Source: Dehalococcoidia bacterium (GTDB lineage: Bacteria; Chloroflexota; Dehalococcoidia; Lucifugimonadales; Australimonadaceae). Taken from it: a stretch of 64,000 nucleotides of DNA. The stretch lies in contig JAJEFD010000013.1 in assembly GCA_022820645.1 (NCBI GenBank), forward strand, positions 197,308 to 261,307. The letters run 5' to 3'. Below, one piece after another: positions 35,981 to 49,442 of this stretch (its first letter is position 1; each line of letters opens with the position of its first letter). The notes under the pieces were generated by a model. The model was not told the origin of the DNA. It made no database searches and worked only from the letters and a program-made list of their open reading frames with translations. A program made the translations under genes and the position numbers.

Positions 35981-36348
35981 CGCAGCACCCCCTTGCGCCA
36001 GGCGTAGACGACGCCCAGCAGCAGAACCGCGATGAACAGCATCATCGCGTAGAACACGTAGGCCGGTATCCCCTCGTCCGCGAAGACCAGCGCCCACGGG
36101 AAGAGGAACACGGCCTCGACGTCGAAGATGAGGAAGAGGATGGCGAAGATGTAGTAACGGACGTTGAACTGCGTCCAGTTCAGCGGCGTGGGGAGGATGC
36201 CGGACTCGTAGGCGATGCCCTTCGTCTTCGAAGGTCTGCGCGGTGAGAGTAACGCTGAAGCAGCAAGCATCAGGCCCATCGCCACGACGCCCACCACAAA
36301 CGCAAGTATCACGGCCGTCCAGTTGACGACGTAACCCTCTGGGGCCAT
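35971..36348 (-). CDS. nuoA: NADH-quinone oxidoreductase subunit A
   Basis: This 125-residue three-helix subunit has the conserved core YESGILPT..., [24 protein letters not shown] and a short basic end. It is the first gene of the nuo cluster. A ribosome site CTGAGGAG precedes ATG 36348. Upstream lies the trpB stop, 117 bases away, with an inverted repeat and TTGACA that may be a promoter. Confidence 0.94.
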   Translation of the reverse strand: MAPEGYVVNWTAVILAFVVGVVAMGLMLAASALLSPRRPSKTKGIAYESGILPTPLNWTQFNVRYYIFAILFLIFDVEAVFLFPWALVFADEGIPAYVFYAMMLFIAVLLLGVVYAWRKGVLRWR

Positions 36349-36432
36349 ACGCTCCTCAGGGAAGGCTGCCTGCCGTCCGCTACCAGCGCGGCGAAGCGCG
36401 AAAGAAGCGGTCTCCCGAGCCCTTATCTTCCG

Positions 36433-36455
36433 GTTGACGCCCCTCGCCTGTCAAC
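36433..36455 (-). promoter_or_regulatory. Inverted repeat and possible promoter before nuoA
   Basis: GTTGAC (36433-36438) and GTCAAC (36450-36455) form a perfect six-base inverted repeat 11 bases apart, just after trpB. On the minus strand TTGACA lies within it. Possible -10 boxes (GAAGAT or GATAAG) follow 18 or 21 bases later. This may drive nuo transcription under a dimeric regulator, or it may be a chance hit. Confidence 0.3.
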
Positions 36456-36465
36456 GCCGACACGC

Positions 36466-37659
36466 TCAGGAAGCGGCGTCGCGCTCCATGATCGTGCCCA
36501 TATCCTTGTCGCCGCGACCGCTCATGCAGACCAACACCGCGCCGCCCTTGCCGACGTCGGCGGCGAGCGACTGCACCGTGTATGCCACCGCGTGCGACGA
36601 CTCGAGCGCGGGAATGATGCCCTCCAACTCGCAGGTGAGCCGGAAGGCGGCGACCGCTTCTTCGTCCGTGATGCTCACGTACTCAGCCCTGCCGCTCTGA
36701 CGGAGCCAAGCGTGTTCTGGCCCAACGCCCGGATAGTCCAGGCCTGCGGAGATGCTGTGCGTCTCGTGGATCTGGCCGTCGCCGTCCTGCACGATGTACG
36801 ACATCGAACCGTGCAGCACGCCGACGCTCCCGCCGCTGATAGACGCGGCGTGACGTCCGGTCTCCACGCCTTCTCCTCCCGCCTCCACCCCGATGAGACG
36901 GACAGTCTCGTCCGGGATGAACGCGTGGAACTGCCCCATCGAGTTGGAGCCGCCTCCGACGCAAGCGACGACGGCGTCCGGCAGGCGTCCCGCCTGCTCC
37001 AGCATCTGCTCCCGCGACTCCCGCCCGATCACCGACTGCAGGTCGCGCACCATCCTGGGGTAGGGATGCGGCCCCACGACGCTGCCGATGATGTAGTGCG
37101 TGTCCCGAACGTTCGTCACCCAGTCGCGGATCGTTTCGCTGATCGCCTCTTTCAGCGTGCGGCTGCCCGCAGTGACGGGGCGCACCTCTGCACCGAGCAT
37201 CCCCATCCGGTAGACGTTCGGCGCCTGACGGCGCATGTCCTCCTCGCCCATGTAGACCACGCAGTCGATGCCCAGCAGCGCGCAGACCGTGGCCGTCGCC
37301 ACGCCGTGCTGGCCTGCGCCCGTCTCCGCGACGATGCGCCGCTTCCCCATACGCTTCGCCAGCAGTCCCTGTCCGAGCGCGTTGTTGATCTTGTGCGCGC
37401 CGGTGTGCGCCAGATCCTCGCGCTTCAGGTAGATCTCCGCGCCGCCCGCGTACCCGGTCAGCCGCTGTGCATGGTGGAGCGGAGTCGGACGCCCGACGTA
37501 GTCTCGGAGCAACTGTCCCAACTCCTGCTGGAACGCCGCGTCCTCGCGCGCCGCTTCCCATGCCTCGGTCAGCTCCGCGAGCGCGGGCATCAGCGTCTCC
37601 GGCACGTACTGGCCGCCGAACTGGCCGAACCGTCCCTTGTCGTCGGGAAGCGTCGTCAC
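36466..37659 (-). CDS. trpB: Tryptophan synthase beta subunit
   Basis: This 397-residue PLP enzyme joins indole and serine. It has [19 protein letters not shown] at the N-terminus, PLP-Lys90 in [14 protein letters not shown], the phosphate loop [12 protein letters not shown] and [15 protein letters not shown] near the end. I chose GTG 37659, which begins the conserved N-terminus and lies 1 base after the trpF stop. The gene that normally follows, trpA, is missing. Confidence 0.95.
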   Translation of the reverse strand: MTTLPDDKGRFGQFGGQYVPETLMPALAELTEAWEAAREDAAFQQELGQLLRDYVGRPTPLHHAQRLTGYAGGAEIYLKREDLAHTGAHKINNALGQGLLAKRMGKRRIVAETGAGQHGVATATVCALLGIDCVVYMGEEDMRRQAPNVYRMGMLGAEVRPVTAGSRTLKEAISETIRDWVTNVRDTHYIIGSVVGPHPYPRMVRDLQSVIGRESREQMLEQAGRLPDAVVACVGGGSNSMGQFHAFIPDETVRLIGVEAGGEGVETGRHAASISGGSVGVLHGSMSYIVQDGDGQIHETHSISAGLDYPGVGPEHAWLRQSGRAEYVSITDEEAVAAFRLTCELEGIIPALESSHAVAYTVQSLAADVGKGGAVLVCMSGRGDKDMGTIMERDAAS

Positions 37660-37660
37660 G

Positions 37661-38359
37661 TCAGCGCCTGCCCAGCAGGCGGGCAAGGCCGCCCTTCTTC
37701 CTTCGCGCGTCCACCGCCTGCACCGCCTCAACGAACGCGCGCACCCTGGCCACGTCCTTCTCGCCGTCCGTTTCCACACCGCTGGAAACGTCGACTCCCC
37801 ACGGGCGCACCCGCTCCACCGCCTCCTGCACGTTCTCCGGTGAGATCCCCCCAGCGAGGCTCATCTCGAACGCCCCTGCGAAGTCGGCGGCGAGGTCCCA
37901 GTCGAACTGCCGACCGGTGCCGCCGTACTCGCCCGGCACCTGCGTATCGAGCACGATCCGGTGGCCCGCCAGCGCATGACGCTGCTGCAGCACCATGATG
38001 CGGGGCATCTGCGCGCTGATCGGCGTCTCCGCATCGATGCTGATCACCTTGTACACGGGAACGCCGAGTTGCGACGCGTACTCCACGCCCTCGCTCCCGC
38101 ACAGTTGGACGGCGTCCAGTCCCACCGTTTCCACGGTCTGACGTACCTCGTCCACGGGCTGGTCCGCGAACAGTCCGACGATCGGGGGGAGCGTACGGCC
38201 GGATGCACGCGCCTCGTCGAGCACCGCGCGAGCCTCGTCCGCCGTCATGCACCTCCGCGCCGACGGCACGAACACGAGTCCCACCGCGTCCGCCCCCGCG
38301 TCCACTGCCGCGAGCAACGGTTCCGCGGAGCGGAAGCCGCATATCTTCACGTGCGTCAC
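37661..38359 (-). CDS. trpF: Phosphoribosylanthranilate isomerase
   Basis: This 232-residue TIM-barrel enzyme opens [27 protein letters not shown], where the catalytic Cys lies in KICG. It continues with [10 protein letters not shown], the catalytic Asp-containing strand [16 protein letters not shown] and [11 protein letters not shown], and ends in the phosphate-binding [10 protein letters not shown] Lys/Arg-rich C-terminal tail ([15 protein letters not shown]) is extra. The GTG start overlaps the trpC stop (GTGA). Confidence 0.93.
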   Translation of the reverse strand: MTHVKICGFRSAEPLLAAVDAGADAVGLVFVPSARRCMTADEARAVLDEARASGRTLPPIVGLFADQPVDEVRQTVETVGLDAVQLCGSEGVEYASQLGVPVYKVISIDAETPISAQMPRIMVLQQRHALAGHRIVLDTQVPGEYGGTGRQFDWDLAADFAGAFEMSLAGGISPENVQEAVERVRPWGVDVSSGVETDGEKDVARVRAFVEAVQAVDARRKKGGLARLLGRR

Positions 38360-39159
38360 GCCTGCACTCCTGCGAGTTCCCGGACCTTCCCGCCAACGTC
38401 GGGCGCGGTCATCAGCGCCTCGCCGACCAGTATGCCATGAACGCCCGCCTGCTGAAGCGCGACCACGTCCTCCCGCGAGTTGATGCCGCTCTCCGCAACC
38501 ACCATCCTCCCGTGCGGGATGAGCGGGCGCAGCCGCGCCGTGAGCGTGGTGTCCACTTTGAACGTGCGGAGGTCGCGGTGGTTGACGCCGATAATCTCCG
38601 CGCCTGCGCTCAACGCGGTCTCCAGCTCGTGTTCGTCGTGCACCTCGACGAGGCACTGCAACCAGATGCGCTGCGCCGCGTCCAGCATCTCGCGCAACCG
38701 CTCGGGCGAGAGCGCGGCGACGATGAGCAATGCCGCATCCGCGCCATGGACGCGTGCCTCGAGCAACTGGTACGGGTCGAACAGGAAGTCCTTCCGCAGC
38801 ACGGGCACGCCTTCAGGCCCCACCGCTGCCTTGACCGCCGCGAGGTGTGCCAGGCTTCCCTGGAAGTGGTCGACCTCGGTCAGCACGGATATGGCAGCCG
38901 CGCCGTTCGTAGCGTAGGTCAACGCCAGGGCGGCGGGGTCGTAGTCCTGCGCGAGCTGTCCCTTGGACGGCGACGCCTTCTTCGTCTCGGCGATGAGCCG
39001 AACGCGGTCGCCCCAGAGCGCGCCGGACAGGTTGAGCGGGAAGGGGGACTCGCGTACCTGCGACTCCAGGGTGGAGAGCGAGGTCTCCCGCTGGTGGCGC
39101 ACGAGTTCCGCGCGCTTCGCTTCCAGTATCTCGTCGAGGATGGTGCCTGTCGTGCTCAT
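38356..39159 (-). CDS. trpC: Indole-3-glycerol phosphate synthase
   Basis: This 267-residue TIM-barrel enzyme closes the indole ring. It has ILDEILEAKRAELVRHQ at the N-terminus, the catalytic Lys in IAETKKASPSKG, the strand LRKDFLFDPYQLLEARVHGADAALLI, EVHDEHELETAL, GVNHRDLRTF and VVAESGINSRED. The gene lies 8 bases after trpD and overlaps trpF. Confidence 0.95.
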   Translation of the reverse strand: MSTTGTILDEILEAKRAELVRHQRETSLSTLESQVRESPFPLNLSGALWGDRVRLIAETKKASPSKGQLAQDYDPAALALTYATNGAAAISVLTEVDHFQGSLAHLAAVKAAVGPEGVPVLRKDFLFDPYQLLEARVHGADAALLIVAALSPERLREMLDAAQRIWLQCLVEVHDEHELETALSAGAEIIGVNHRDLRTFKVDTTLTARLRPLIPHGRMVVAESGINSREDVVALQQAGVHGILVGEALMTAPDVGGKVRELAGVQA

Positions 39160-39167
39160 GGCTTCCG

Positions 39168-40196
39168 CTACGCCAGCGACTGGCTCAGTTCCGCCAGTTG
39201 ATGCAATTTCCCCAAGGCGCCGCCGGAGTCTATCGCGGCGCGGGCCTTCGCCACGCCCGACGGCAGGTCGTCCGCCACGCCTCGCACGACGAGCGCCGCC
39301 GCCGAGTTCAACAGCACCATGTCCTTCTCCGGCGAATCGCCCTCTGAGAGCGCCCGCGTGAACTTCTCACGCGCCTGCTCCACGCCGTCGATCTGCAGAT
39401 CGGCGAGCGTGCCGCGCGGCAGGCCCGCATCCTCCGGCGTGAGCGTGAAGTGGCGCACGCCGTCAGCCGAGACCTCCCACACCTGCGACGTGGCCGTCGT
39501 CGTCAACTCGTCGAGGCCGTCGTCGCCGCGCACGACCCACGAGCGTTCCGTGCCGAGCGCACCGAGCACGTGCGCCATCAGTTCGGCCACGTCGTACGAG
39601 GCGTCGGGGGGCTGCGCCACGCCCAGCAACTGGTAAAGCGCGCCGGCGGGATTCGTGAGCGGTCCCAGGAAGTTGAAGACGGTGCGGACCCCCAGCTCGC
39701 GGCGGGGCGGGCCCGCGAAACGCATCGCGGGATGGAACGCCTGCGCGAACATGAAGCCCACACCCACCTCATCAATGCACCGACCTACCGCCTCCGGAGT
39801 CAGTTCCAGCTTCACGCCGTTCGCATCCAGGATGTCCGCCGCGCCCACGCTGCCGGATGCCGCCCGGTTCCCGTGTTTCGCCACCTTCACACCAGCCGCA
39901 GCCACGGTCAGCGCCGACGCGGTAGAGACGTTGAACGTCCGCAACCCGTCGCCGCCGGTGCCCACCACGTCCACCAGCTGCCCGTCGGTCTCGACGTGAA
40001 GCGCCTTCTCGCGCATCACGCGCGCCATGCCGGTGAGCGCTTCCACCGTCTCGCCGGTGAGACGCAGCGCGACCAGGAACGCGCCGATCTGCGCGGGCGT
40101 GGCCTCGCCCGTCATGATGTCTTCCGCGACGGCGGCCGACTCCTCTTCCGAGAGCGCCTGCCGCGCCACCAGTCTGCCTATCGCTTCCTGAATCAC
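39168..40196 (-). CDS. trpD: Anthranilate phosphoribosyltransferase
   Basis: This 342-residue enzyme transfers phosphoribose to anthranilate. The PRPP and Mg2+ site is seen in VVGTGGDGLRTFNVSTASALTVAAAGVKVAKHGNRAASGSVGAADILDANG, given here by its known key residues (GTGGD, NVST, KHGNR and the Ser/Gly run). The N-terminal helices start MIQEAIGRLVARQALSEEE. It overlaps the preceding membrane-protein gene by 4 bases. Confidence 0.95.
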   Translation of the reverse strand: MIQEAIGRLVARQALSEEESAAVAEDIMTGEATPAQIGAFLVALRLTGETVEALTGMARVMREKALHVETDGQLVDVVGTGGDGLRTFNVSTASALTVAAAGVKVAKHGNRAASGSVGAADILDANGVKLELTPEAVGRCIDEVGVGFMFAQAFHPAMRFAGPPRRELGVRTVFNFLGPLTNPAGALYQLLGVAQPPDASYDVAELMAHVLGALGTERSWVVRGDDGLDELTTTATSQVWEVSADGVRHFTLTPEDAGLPRGTLADLQIDGVEQAREKFTRALSEGDSPEKDMVLLNSAAALVVRGVADDLPSGVAKARAAIDSGGALGKLHQLAELSQSLA

Positions 40197-40759
40197 GGCG
40201 CATCCTCCGTAGCACTGGGCCGTCCTTCCACGACACGCATGTCCTCCAACAGCGCTTCCTCAGCCGCAGCGATCTGAGCCCTCGTAGGCGGTTCCTCCGT
40301 AATGGCCACCGGACCGGGTGAGACCACGCCGTTCGCCACGACGCGGCAACCGTTCGAAGCGGCGGAGACGGTCACTTCTATCGTCCTGTGCTCCCGCCGC
40401 AGGGGCACCCGAAGACGATTCAGCCCGACCCCGCCGAGGAGCACCGCCACCAGCAGAAGCACGGAAACGATCTCGCGATTGCCCCCTGTGTCCCGCGCCA
40501 TCATCACCAGCAGCACGAGCGTTAGCGCGACCGCCGCGACGAGCATGAGTTTGCCCTGGTTCCGCTGGCGCGCGCCCAGCGTCCGCTCGTGGCTCATCAT
40601 CACGCGGCAACTCCCGTCCTCGTCCTGCTCCACCGGCTCGGCCAGCCGGTAGCCGCGTTCAGAGAGACGCGCCCGGGCCAGGTCAGACCCTTCACGAGGA
40701 GGCACGTCCATCGTCCATTCCGAGGACAGCGGCGCGCCGGCAGGCTCCGTAGTCGTCAC
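40193..40759 (-). CDS. Two-helix membrane protein inside the trp operon, unknown
   Basis: This 188-residue protein has a hydrophilic N-terminal part (about 70 residues), two membrane helices (LMLVAAVALTLVLLVMM and VSVLLLVAVLLGGVGL) and a C-terminal soluble part with EVTVSAASNGCRVVANGV. It overlaps trpG and trpD by 4 bases each, so it is translated with them. I do not recognise a family. Being wedged between trpG and trpD suggests a role linked to the pathway or mere insertion; no motif decides. Confidence 0.7.
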   Translation of the reverse strand: MTTTEPAGAPLSSEWTMDVPPREGSDLARARLSERGYRLAEPVEQDEDGSCRVMMSHERTLGARQRNQGKLMLVAAVALTLVLLVMMARDTGGNREIVSVLLLVAVLLGGVGLNRLRVPLRREHRTIEVTVSAASNGCRVVANGVVSPGPVAITEEPPTRAQIAAAEEALLEDMRVVEGRPSATEDAP

Positions 40760-41325
40760 GCCGTCGCCTCCAGGAAGTTCCGCAGCAGGTCTTTGCCGTT
40801 CTGCGTCATGATGGACTCCGGGTGGAACTGGATGCCTTCAACGGCGAACTCCTTGTGCCGCACGCCCATGATCACCCCGCTCTCGCTCCGCGCCGTCACT
40901 TCGAGCACGTCCGGCGTGGCGTCCGGCTGGATAGCGAGCGAGTGGTAGCGGATGCCCTGGAACGGGTTCGGCAGACCAGCGAACACACCCTTGCCGTCGT
41001 GCGTGATCGTGCTCATCTTACCGTGGACTATCTCCCCGGCGCCGCTTACGGCGCCGCCGTACGCCATGCCGATGCACTGGTGCCCCAGGCAGACGCCCAG
41101 GATGGGCGTGCGCCCACCGAACCGCCTGATGACGTCCGTTGAGATGCCCGCCTCCTCCGGCGTGCACGGGCCGGGCGAGATGACGATGCGCTCCGGCCCC
41201 AAGTGCTCGATCTCGTCCAGCGTCACGACGTCGTTCCGGACCACCTGCACGTCGGCCCCGAGTTCACACAGGAACTGGTACAGGTTGTAGGTGAAGCTGT
41301 CGTAGTTGTCGATGAGCAGCAGCAT
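40756..41325 (-). CDS. trpG: Anthranilate synthase glutamine amidotransferase component
   Basis: This 189-residue class I amidotransferase delivers ammonia to TrpE. The triad is visible: Cys79 in LGVCLGHQCIGMAYGG, and the His/Glu pair in GIQFHPESIMT. The N-terminus MLLLIDNYDSFTYNLYQFL is typical. It lies 23 bases after trpE and overlaps the next gene by 4 bases. It could also serve folate synthesis (PabA), as in many bacteria. Confidence 0.95.
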   Translation of the reverse strand: MLLLIDNYDSFTYNLYQFLCELGADVQVVRNDVVTLDEIEHLGPERIVISPGPCTPEEAGISTDVIRRFGGRTPILGVCLGHQCIGMAYGGAVSGAGEIVHGKMSTITHDGKGVFAGLPNPFQGIRYHSLAIQPDATPDVLEVTARSESGVIMGVRHKEFAVEGIQFHPESIMTQNGKDLLRNFLEATA

Positions 41326-41348
41326 CTCGCTCTCCTATGGGTCCGGGG

Positions 41349-42842
41349 CTATGCTCCGCGCCCCGTGTCCGCCTGCGCGATGGCGCGCAGCAGCGCGTTC
41401 ATCTTGTAGAACGACTCCATCCGCTCCTCCTCCGGGTCCGAGTCGAACACCACGCCTCCTCCCGCCTGCAGGAACGCCTTGCCGTCCTTCACTACCATCG
41501 TGCGGATAGCGATCGCCGTGTCCATGTTGCCGGAGAAGCTGAAGTAGCCCACCGCGCCCGCATAGACGCCGCGCCGCTCGCGCTCCAACTCCGAGATGAT
41601 CTGCATCGCCCGTATCTTCGGCGCGCCCGACACCGTGCCTGCCGGAAAGCAGGCCCGCAGCGCATCGAATACCGAGCGGTCGTCCCGCAACTCGCCGATG
41701 ACGTGTGAGACGAGGTGCATGACGTGCGAGTACCTCTCGACTTCCAGCATCTGCGTCACCTGCACCGTGCCCGGTTTGCTCACGCGCCCGATGTCGTTGC
41801 GTCCCAGGTCGAGCAGCATCACGTGCTCCGCCAGCTCCTTTTCGTCCGCGAGCAGTTCGCGCTCCAGCGCCTCATCCTCCCTGGCGTCCTTACCGCGCCG
41901 GCGCGTTCCAGCTATGGGGTGCGTCTCGACGAGGCCGTCCTCCGCGCGGACCAGCATCTCCGGCGATGCCCCCACGATGGCGAAGTCGTCCAGCCACAGG
42001 TAGTACATGTACGGCGACGGGTTCACCGCCCGCAGCGAGCGATAGAGGTCGAATGCGCTCGACGCGACCGGCAACTCCACGCGCTGAGACGGCACTACCT
42101 GGATGATGTCGCCCGCGACGATGTACTCGCGGGCGCGCTCGACCATGCCGTGGTACTCGCCGGGTGTCTTATTGGAGTGCTCGAGATGCTCCGTACCGGA
42201 GTTGCTCGACGGCTGCGAGCCGTTCGAACCTCCCGCCAGTTGCGACTGCCGGGGCAACGGGCTCGCGAGGCGCTCCACCAGCTCGTCCACGCGCTGCGTG
42301 GCGCGCGCGTACGCTTCGTCCGGCGAACCGTCCACGTACGCCGTGGCAACGACCTGTATGCGGTGCCGCAAGTGGTCGAAGACGAGCAGCGAGTCCGTGA
42401 AGAGGAAGATGGACTCCGGCAGCCCCTGCGGGTCTTTCTCCGCCATCGACGCCGACGGTTCGAAATAGTGGACCGTCTCGTACGAGAGATACCCCACTGC
42501 ACCGCCGACGAAGCGCGGCAGGCCACTCACCTGCGCGGGACGGAAGCGTCCCAGTTCCGCCTCTACCGCAAGGAGCGGGTCGCCGGGGCCGTCCGGTTCG
42601 CCCTCGCCCGTGCGCAGCACGCGGTAGGGCTCCGTGCCCATGAAGCTGAAACGCGCCATCCGCTCGCCGCCTTCGACGCTCTCCAGCAGGAACGACACGC
42701 TCTCGCCGCCGCCTGTGATCTTCAGGTACGCGGATACGGGCGTCTCCATATCGGCCACGACCTCCCGGTACACCGGGATCAGGTTGTAGCCTTCCTGCGC
42801 AAGGCGCTTGAACTCTTCGCTTGTCGGAACGTAGTCCGCCAT
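41349..42842 (-). CDS. trpE: Anthranilate synthase component I
   Basis: This 497-residue enzyme turns chorismate and ammonia into anthranilate. It has the feedback region near the N-terminus (PVSAYLKITGGGESVSFLLESVEGGERMARFSF; the Leu-Leu-Glu-Ser motif binds tryptophan) and the catalytic part with IQVVPSQR, PIAGTRRRG, DLGRNDIGRV and GAVGYFSFSG. ATG 42842 is preceded by GAAGGAAGAGAG. A Trp T-box leader lies directly upstream and controls the whole operon. Confidence 0.95.
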   Translation of the reverse strand: MADYVPTSEEFKRLAQEGYNLIPVYREVVADMETPVSAYLKITGGGESVSFLLESVEGGERMARFSFMGTEPYRVLRTGEGEPDGPGDPLLAVEAELGRFRPAQVSGLPRFVGGAVGYLSYETVHYFEPSASMAEKDPQGLPESIFLFTDSLLVFDHLRHRIQVVATAYVDGSPDEAYARATQRVDELVERLASPLPRQSQLAGGSNGSQPSSNSGTEHLEHSNKTPGEYHGMVERAREYIVAGDIIQVVPSQRVELPVASSAFDLYRSLRAVNPSPYMYYLWLDDFAIVGASPEMLVRAEDGLVETHPIAGTRRRGKDAREDEALERELLADEKELAEHVMLLDLGRNDIGRVSKPGTVQVTQMLEVERYSHVMHLVSHVIGELRDDRSVFDALRACFPAGTVSGAPKIRAMQIISELERERRGVYAGAVGYFSFSGNMDTAIAIRTMVVKDGKAFLQAGGGVVFDSDPEEERMESFYKMNALLRAIAQADTGRGA

Positions 42843-42865
42843 CACTCTCTTCCTTCGTGGACATG

Positions 42866-42900
42866 AAAATAGCCCCGCTCCTCATACAAGGGGCGGGGCT
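42866..42900 (-). terminator. Rho-independent terminator of the Trp T-box
   Basis: AGCCCCGC and GCGGGGCT (42871-42900) pair around an 11-14-base loop, followed on the minus strand by ATTTT (42866-42870). It is the terminator that competes with the T-box antiterminator (42902-42917). Confidence 0.88.
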
Positions 42901-43149
42901 ACCGCGGTGCCACCCTTATTCTCCCTCGGCGTCAGCGGAGGGACTCTTACCGGCACGGCCGCCGTGAAGCGGGTTATGCCGTCCGCCTGTAACGGGGCGG
43001 TCCCGTCGGCGCCTACCTCCCGCCATCGCAGGTTTCGGACCGAGGCTCAGGGGTCCATTCGGCCTTCGCGCAGGCGCCGGTTCTCACCAGATCCCGGCTC
43101 TCTGAAGCCCCGCCAGAAGGAGTACTACTCCCCATCACAGCCTGTAACA
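42866..43149 (-). promoter_or_regulatory. T-box leader (Trp) of the trp operon
   Basis: Reading the minus strand, the leader runs from the RNA start near 43149 to the terminator. It contains a Stem I with GATGGGGAGTAGTA and GGTGAGAACCGG and the specifier GAATGGACC. Its UGG (43055-43057) is the tryptophan codon. The T-box AAGGGTGGCACCGCGG lies at 42902-42917. Uncharged tRNA-Trp would bind the specifier and the T-box bulge and allow transcription into trpE. T-boxes are known in Firmicutes, Actinobacteria and Chloroflexi. Confidence 0.92.
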
Positions 43150-43155
43150 GGAGTG

Positions 43156-43185
43156 ATTATCCGGCAGCGGGCCTGGAACTGTCAA
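43156..43185 (-). promoter_or_regulatory. Promoter of the trp operon
   Basis: On the minus strand TTGACA (43180-43185) and GATAAT (43156-43161) are separated by 18 bases. RNA would start near 43149, exactly where the T-box leader begins. Both boxes are close to consensus. Confidence 0.8.
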
Positions 43186-43267
43186 TCGAGCCAGACGCAG
43201 CCCCTACCGTCCGTGAGAGGCGGAGCGACGTGCGGCACCGGAGAGACCTTTTACCACGGGGCGGAAT

Positions 43268-43302
43268 CTGTTACTCTTGAAAACTGTTACTCTTGAAGAG
43301 TA
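43268..43302 (+). promoter_or_regulatory. Tandem repeat and palindrome upstream of gltB
   Basis: CTGTTACTCTTGAA occurs twice with a 16-base period (43268-43281 and 43284-43297). The second copy overlaps the perfect palindrome TACTCTTGAAGAGTA (43288-43302). The cluster lies about 110-140 bases before the gltB start and looks like a regulator-binding site. The regulator is unknown. Confidence 0.55.
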
Positions 43303-43410
43303 CACGCACCTGTAAGGTCTGTGCAGCGTTCTCTTCCTCAAGGCTTCCCCCGTCGAGAGGAGGAGAGGCGCACTGTTTGCGTTGAACGCTGAGAGGCCGA
43401 GGAGTGATCG

Positions 43411-47956
<4,546 letters not shown>

Positions 47957-47964
<8 letters not shown>

Positions 47965-49420
47965 GGTAACCGGATTTCTAGAATTCGAGCGCGAGCCCCC
48001 TGAGCGCCGGCCCGCCGGAGAGCGAACCAAGGACTACCTCGAGATCTACGAGGAGTGGTCCGAGGACAAGTCCCGGGTCCAGGCCGCGCGCTGCATGAAC
48101 TGCGCGCTTCCCTTCTGCCACAAGGGTTGCCCACTGGGCAATCTCATCCCCGACTGGAACGACCTCGTGTACAAGGGACGCTGGCAGGACGCGCTGGCGG
48201 CGCTGCACGCAACCAACAACTTCCCCGAGTTCACGGGCCGGATATGCCCCGCGCCCTGCGAGGCCTCCTGCGTGCTCTCCATCAACGAGGAGCCCGTCAC
48301 GATCGAGTACATCGAGAAGGCCATCGTGGACCGCGGCTTCGACGAGGGATGGATGGCGCCGCATCCGCCCGAGCAGCGGACCGGTAAGCGCGTCGCCGTC
48401 GTTGGGTCGGGTCCTGCCGGCCTGGCCGCCGCCGTCCAACTGAACCGGGCCGGGCACCTGGTCACGGTTTTCGAGCGTGACGAGTACGTGGGCGGGCTGC
48501 TCACGCTCGGCATCCCCGACTTCAAGCTGGACAAGAGCGTCGTCGAACGACGCGTCGAACTGATGGCCGCGGAGGGGATCGAGTTCCGCACGAGTTGCAA
48601 CGTCGGCGTGGACGTTCCCGCGGACAGCCTGCTGCGCGAGTACGATGCCGTTTGCCTGACCGGCGGCTCGACGATCGCTCGGCGGCTGAATGTCCCGGGC
48701 GAGGAGCTCGAGGGCGTACACCTGGCAGTTGACTACCTGACGCAACAGAACAGGATCAATCGCGGTCTGGAAGTGCCTCCCGAGCAGCGCATCACCGCCG
48801 AGGGCAAGCGGGTCATGATCCTGGGCGGCGGAGACACCGGCGCCGACTGCCTGGGGACTGCCCACCGCCAGGGTGCGGAAGCGGTCGTGCAATGGGAGAT
48901 CCTTCCGGAGCCGCCTGTGTCGAGGTCGAAGAACAATCCGTGGCCCCTGTGGCCCCTCATCCTGCGCAGCTCCGCGGCCCACGAGGAAGGCGGCGTCCGC
49001 GACTACTCCATCCTCACGAAGCGTCTATCGGGCAGCAACGGTCGTGTCGAGCGGCTCCACGCAGCCCGCATCGAATGGGGTCCGCCGGATGAGACGGGCC
49101 GACCGACGATGACCGAGGTACCCGGCAGCGAATTCGAGCTGGAAGCGTCGCTGGTGCTGCTCGCGTTGGGTTTCCTGCACCCCCAGCACGAGGGGATGCT
49201 GGAGCAGCTTGGCGTTGAGCTCGACGGACGGGGCAACGTCAAGACAGACGTGTCCAAGATGACCAGCGTGCCCGGTGTGTTCGCCGCAGGAGACATGGCG
49301 CGAGGCCAGTCGCTCGTCGTGTGGGCGATCGCAGAGGGGCGGCAGGCCGCCCACGGCATCGACGCCTACCTCATGGGAGCCACGGCGCTTCCGTCCGTAG
49401 ACCTGCGCAGCTGGGCGTAG
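47957..49420 (+). CDS. gltD: Glutamate synthase small (beta) subunit
   Basis: This 487-residue flavoprotein feeds NAD(P)H electrons to GltB. The N-terminal cysteines CMNCALPFCHKGCPLGN and CPAPCEASC bind [4Fe-4S] clusters. The FAD motif is VVGSGPAGLAAAVQL, and the NAD(P)H motif is MILGGGDTGADCLGTA. The C-terminal GVFAAGDMARGQSLVVWAIAEGRQAA closes the FAD site. The GTG start overlaps the gltB stop by 8 bases. Confidence 0.96.
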
Positions 49421-49442
49421 CCGCGCCCGTGGGGCGTCTCCC

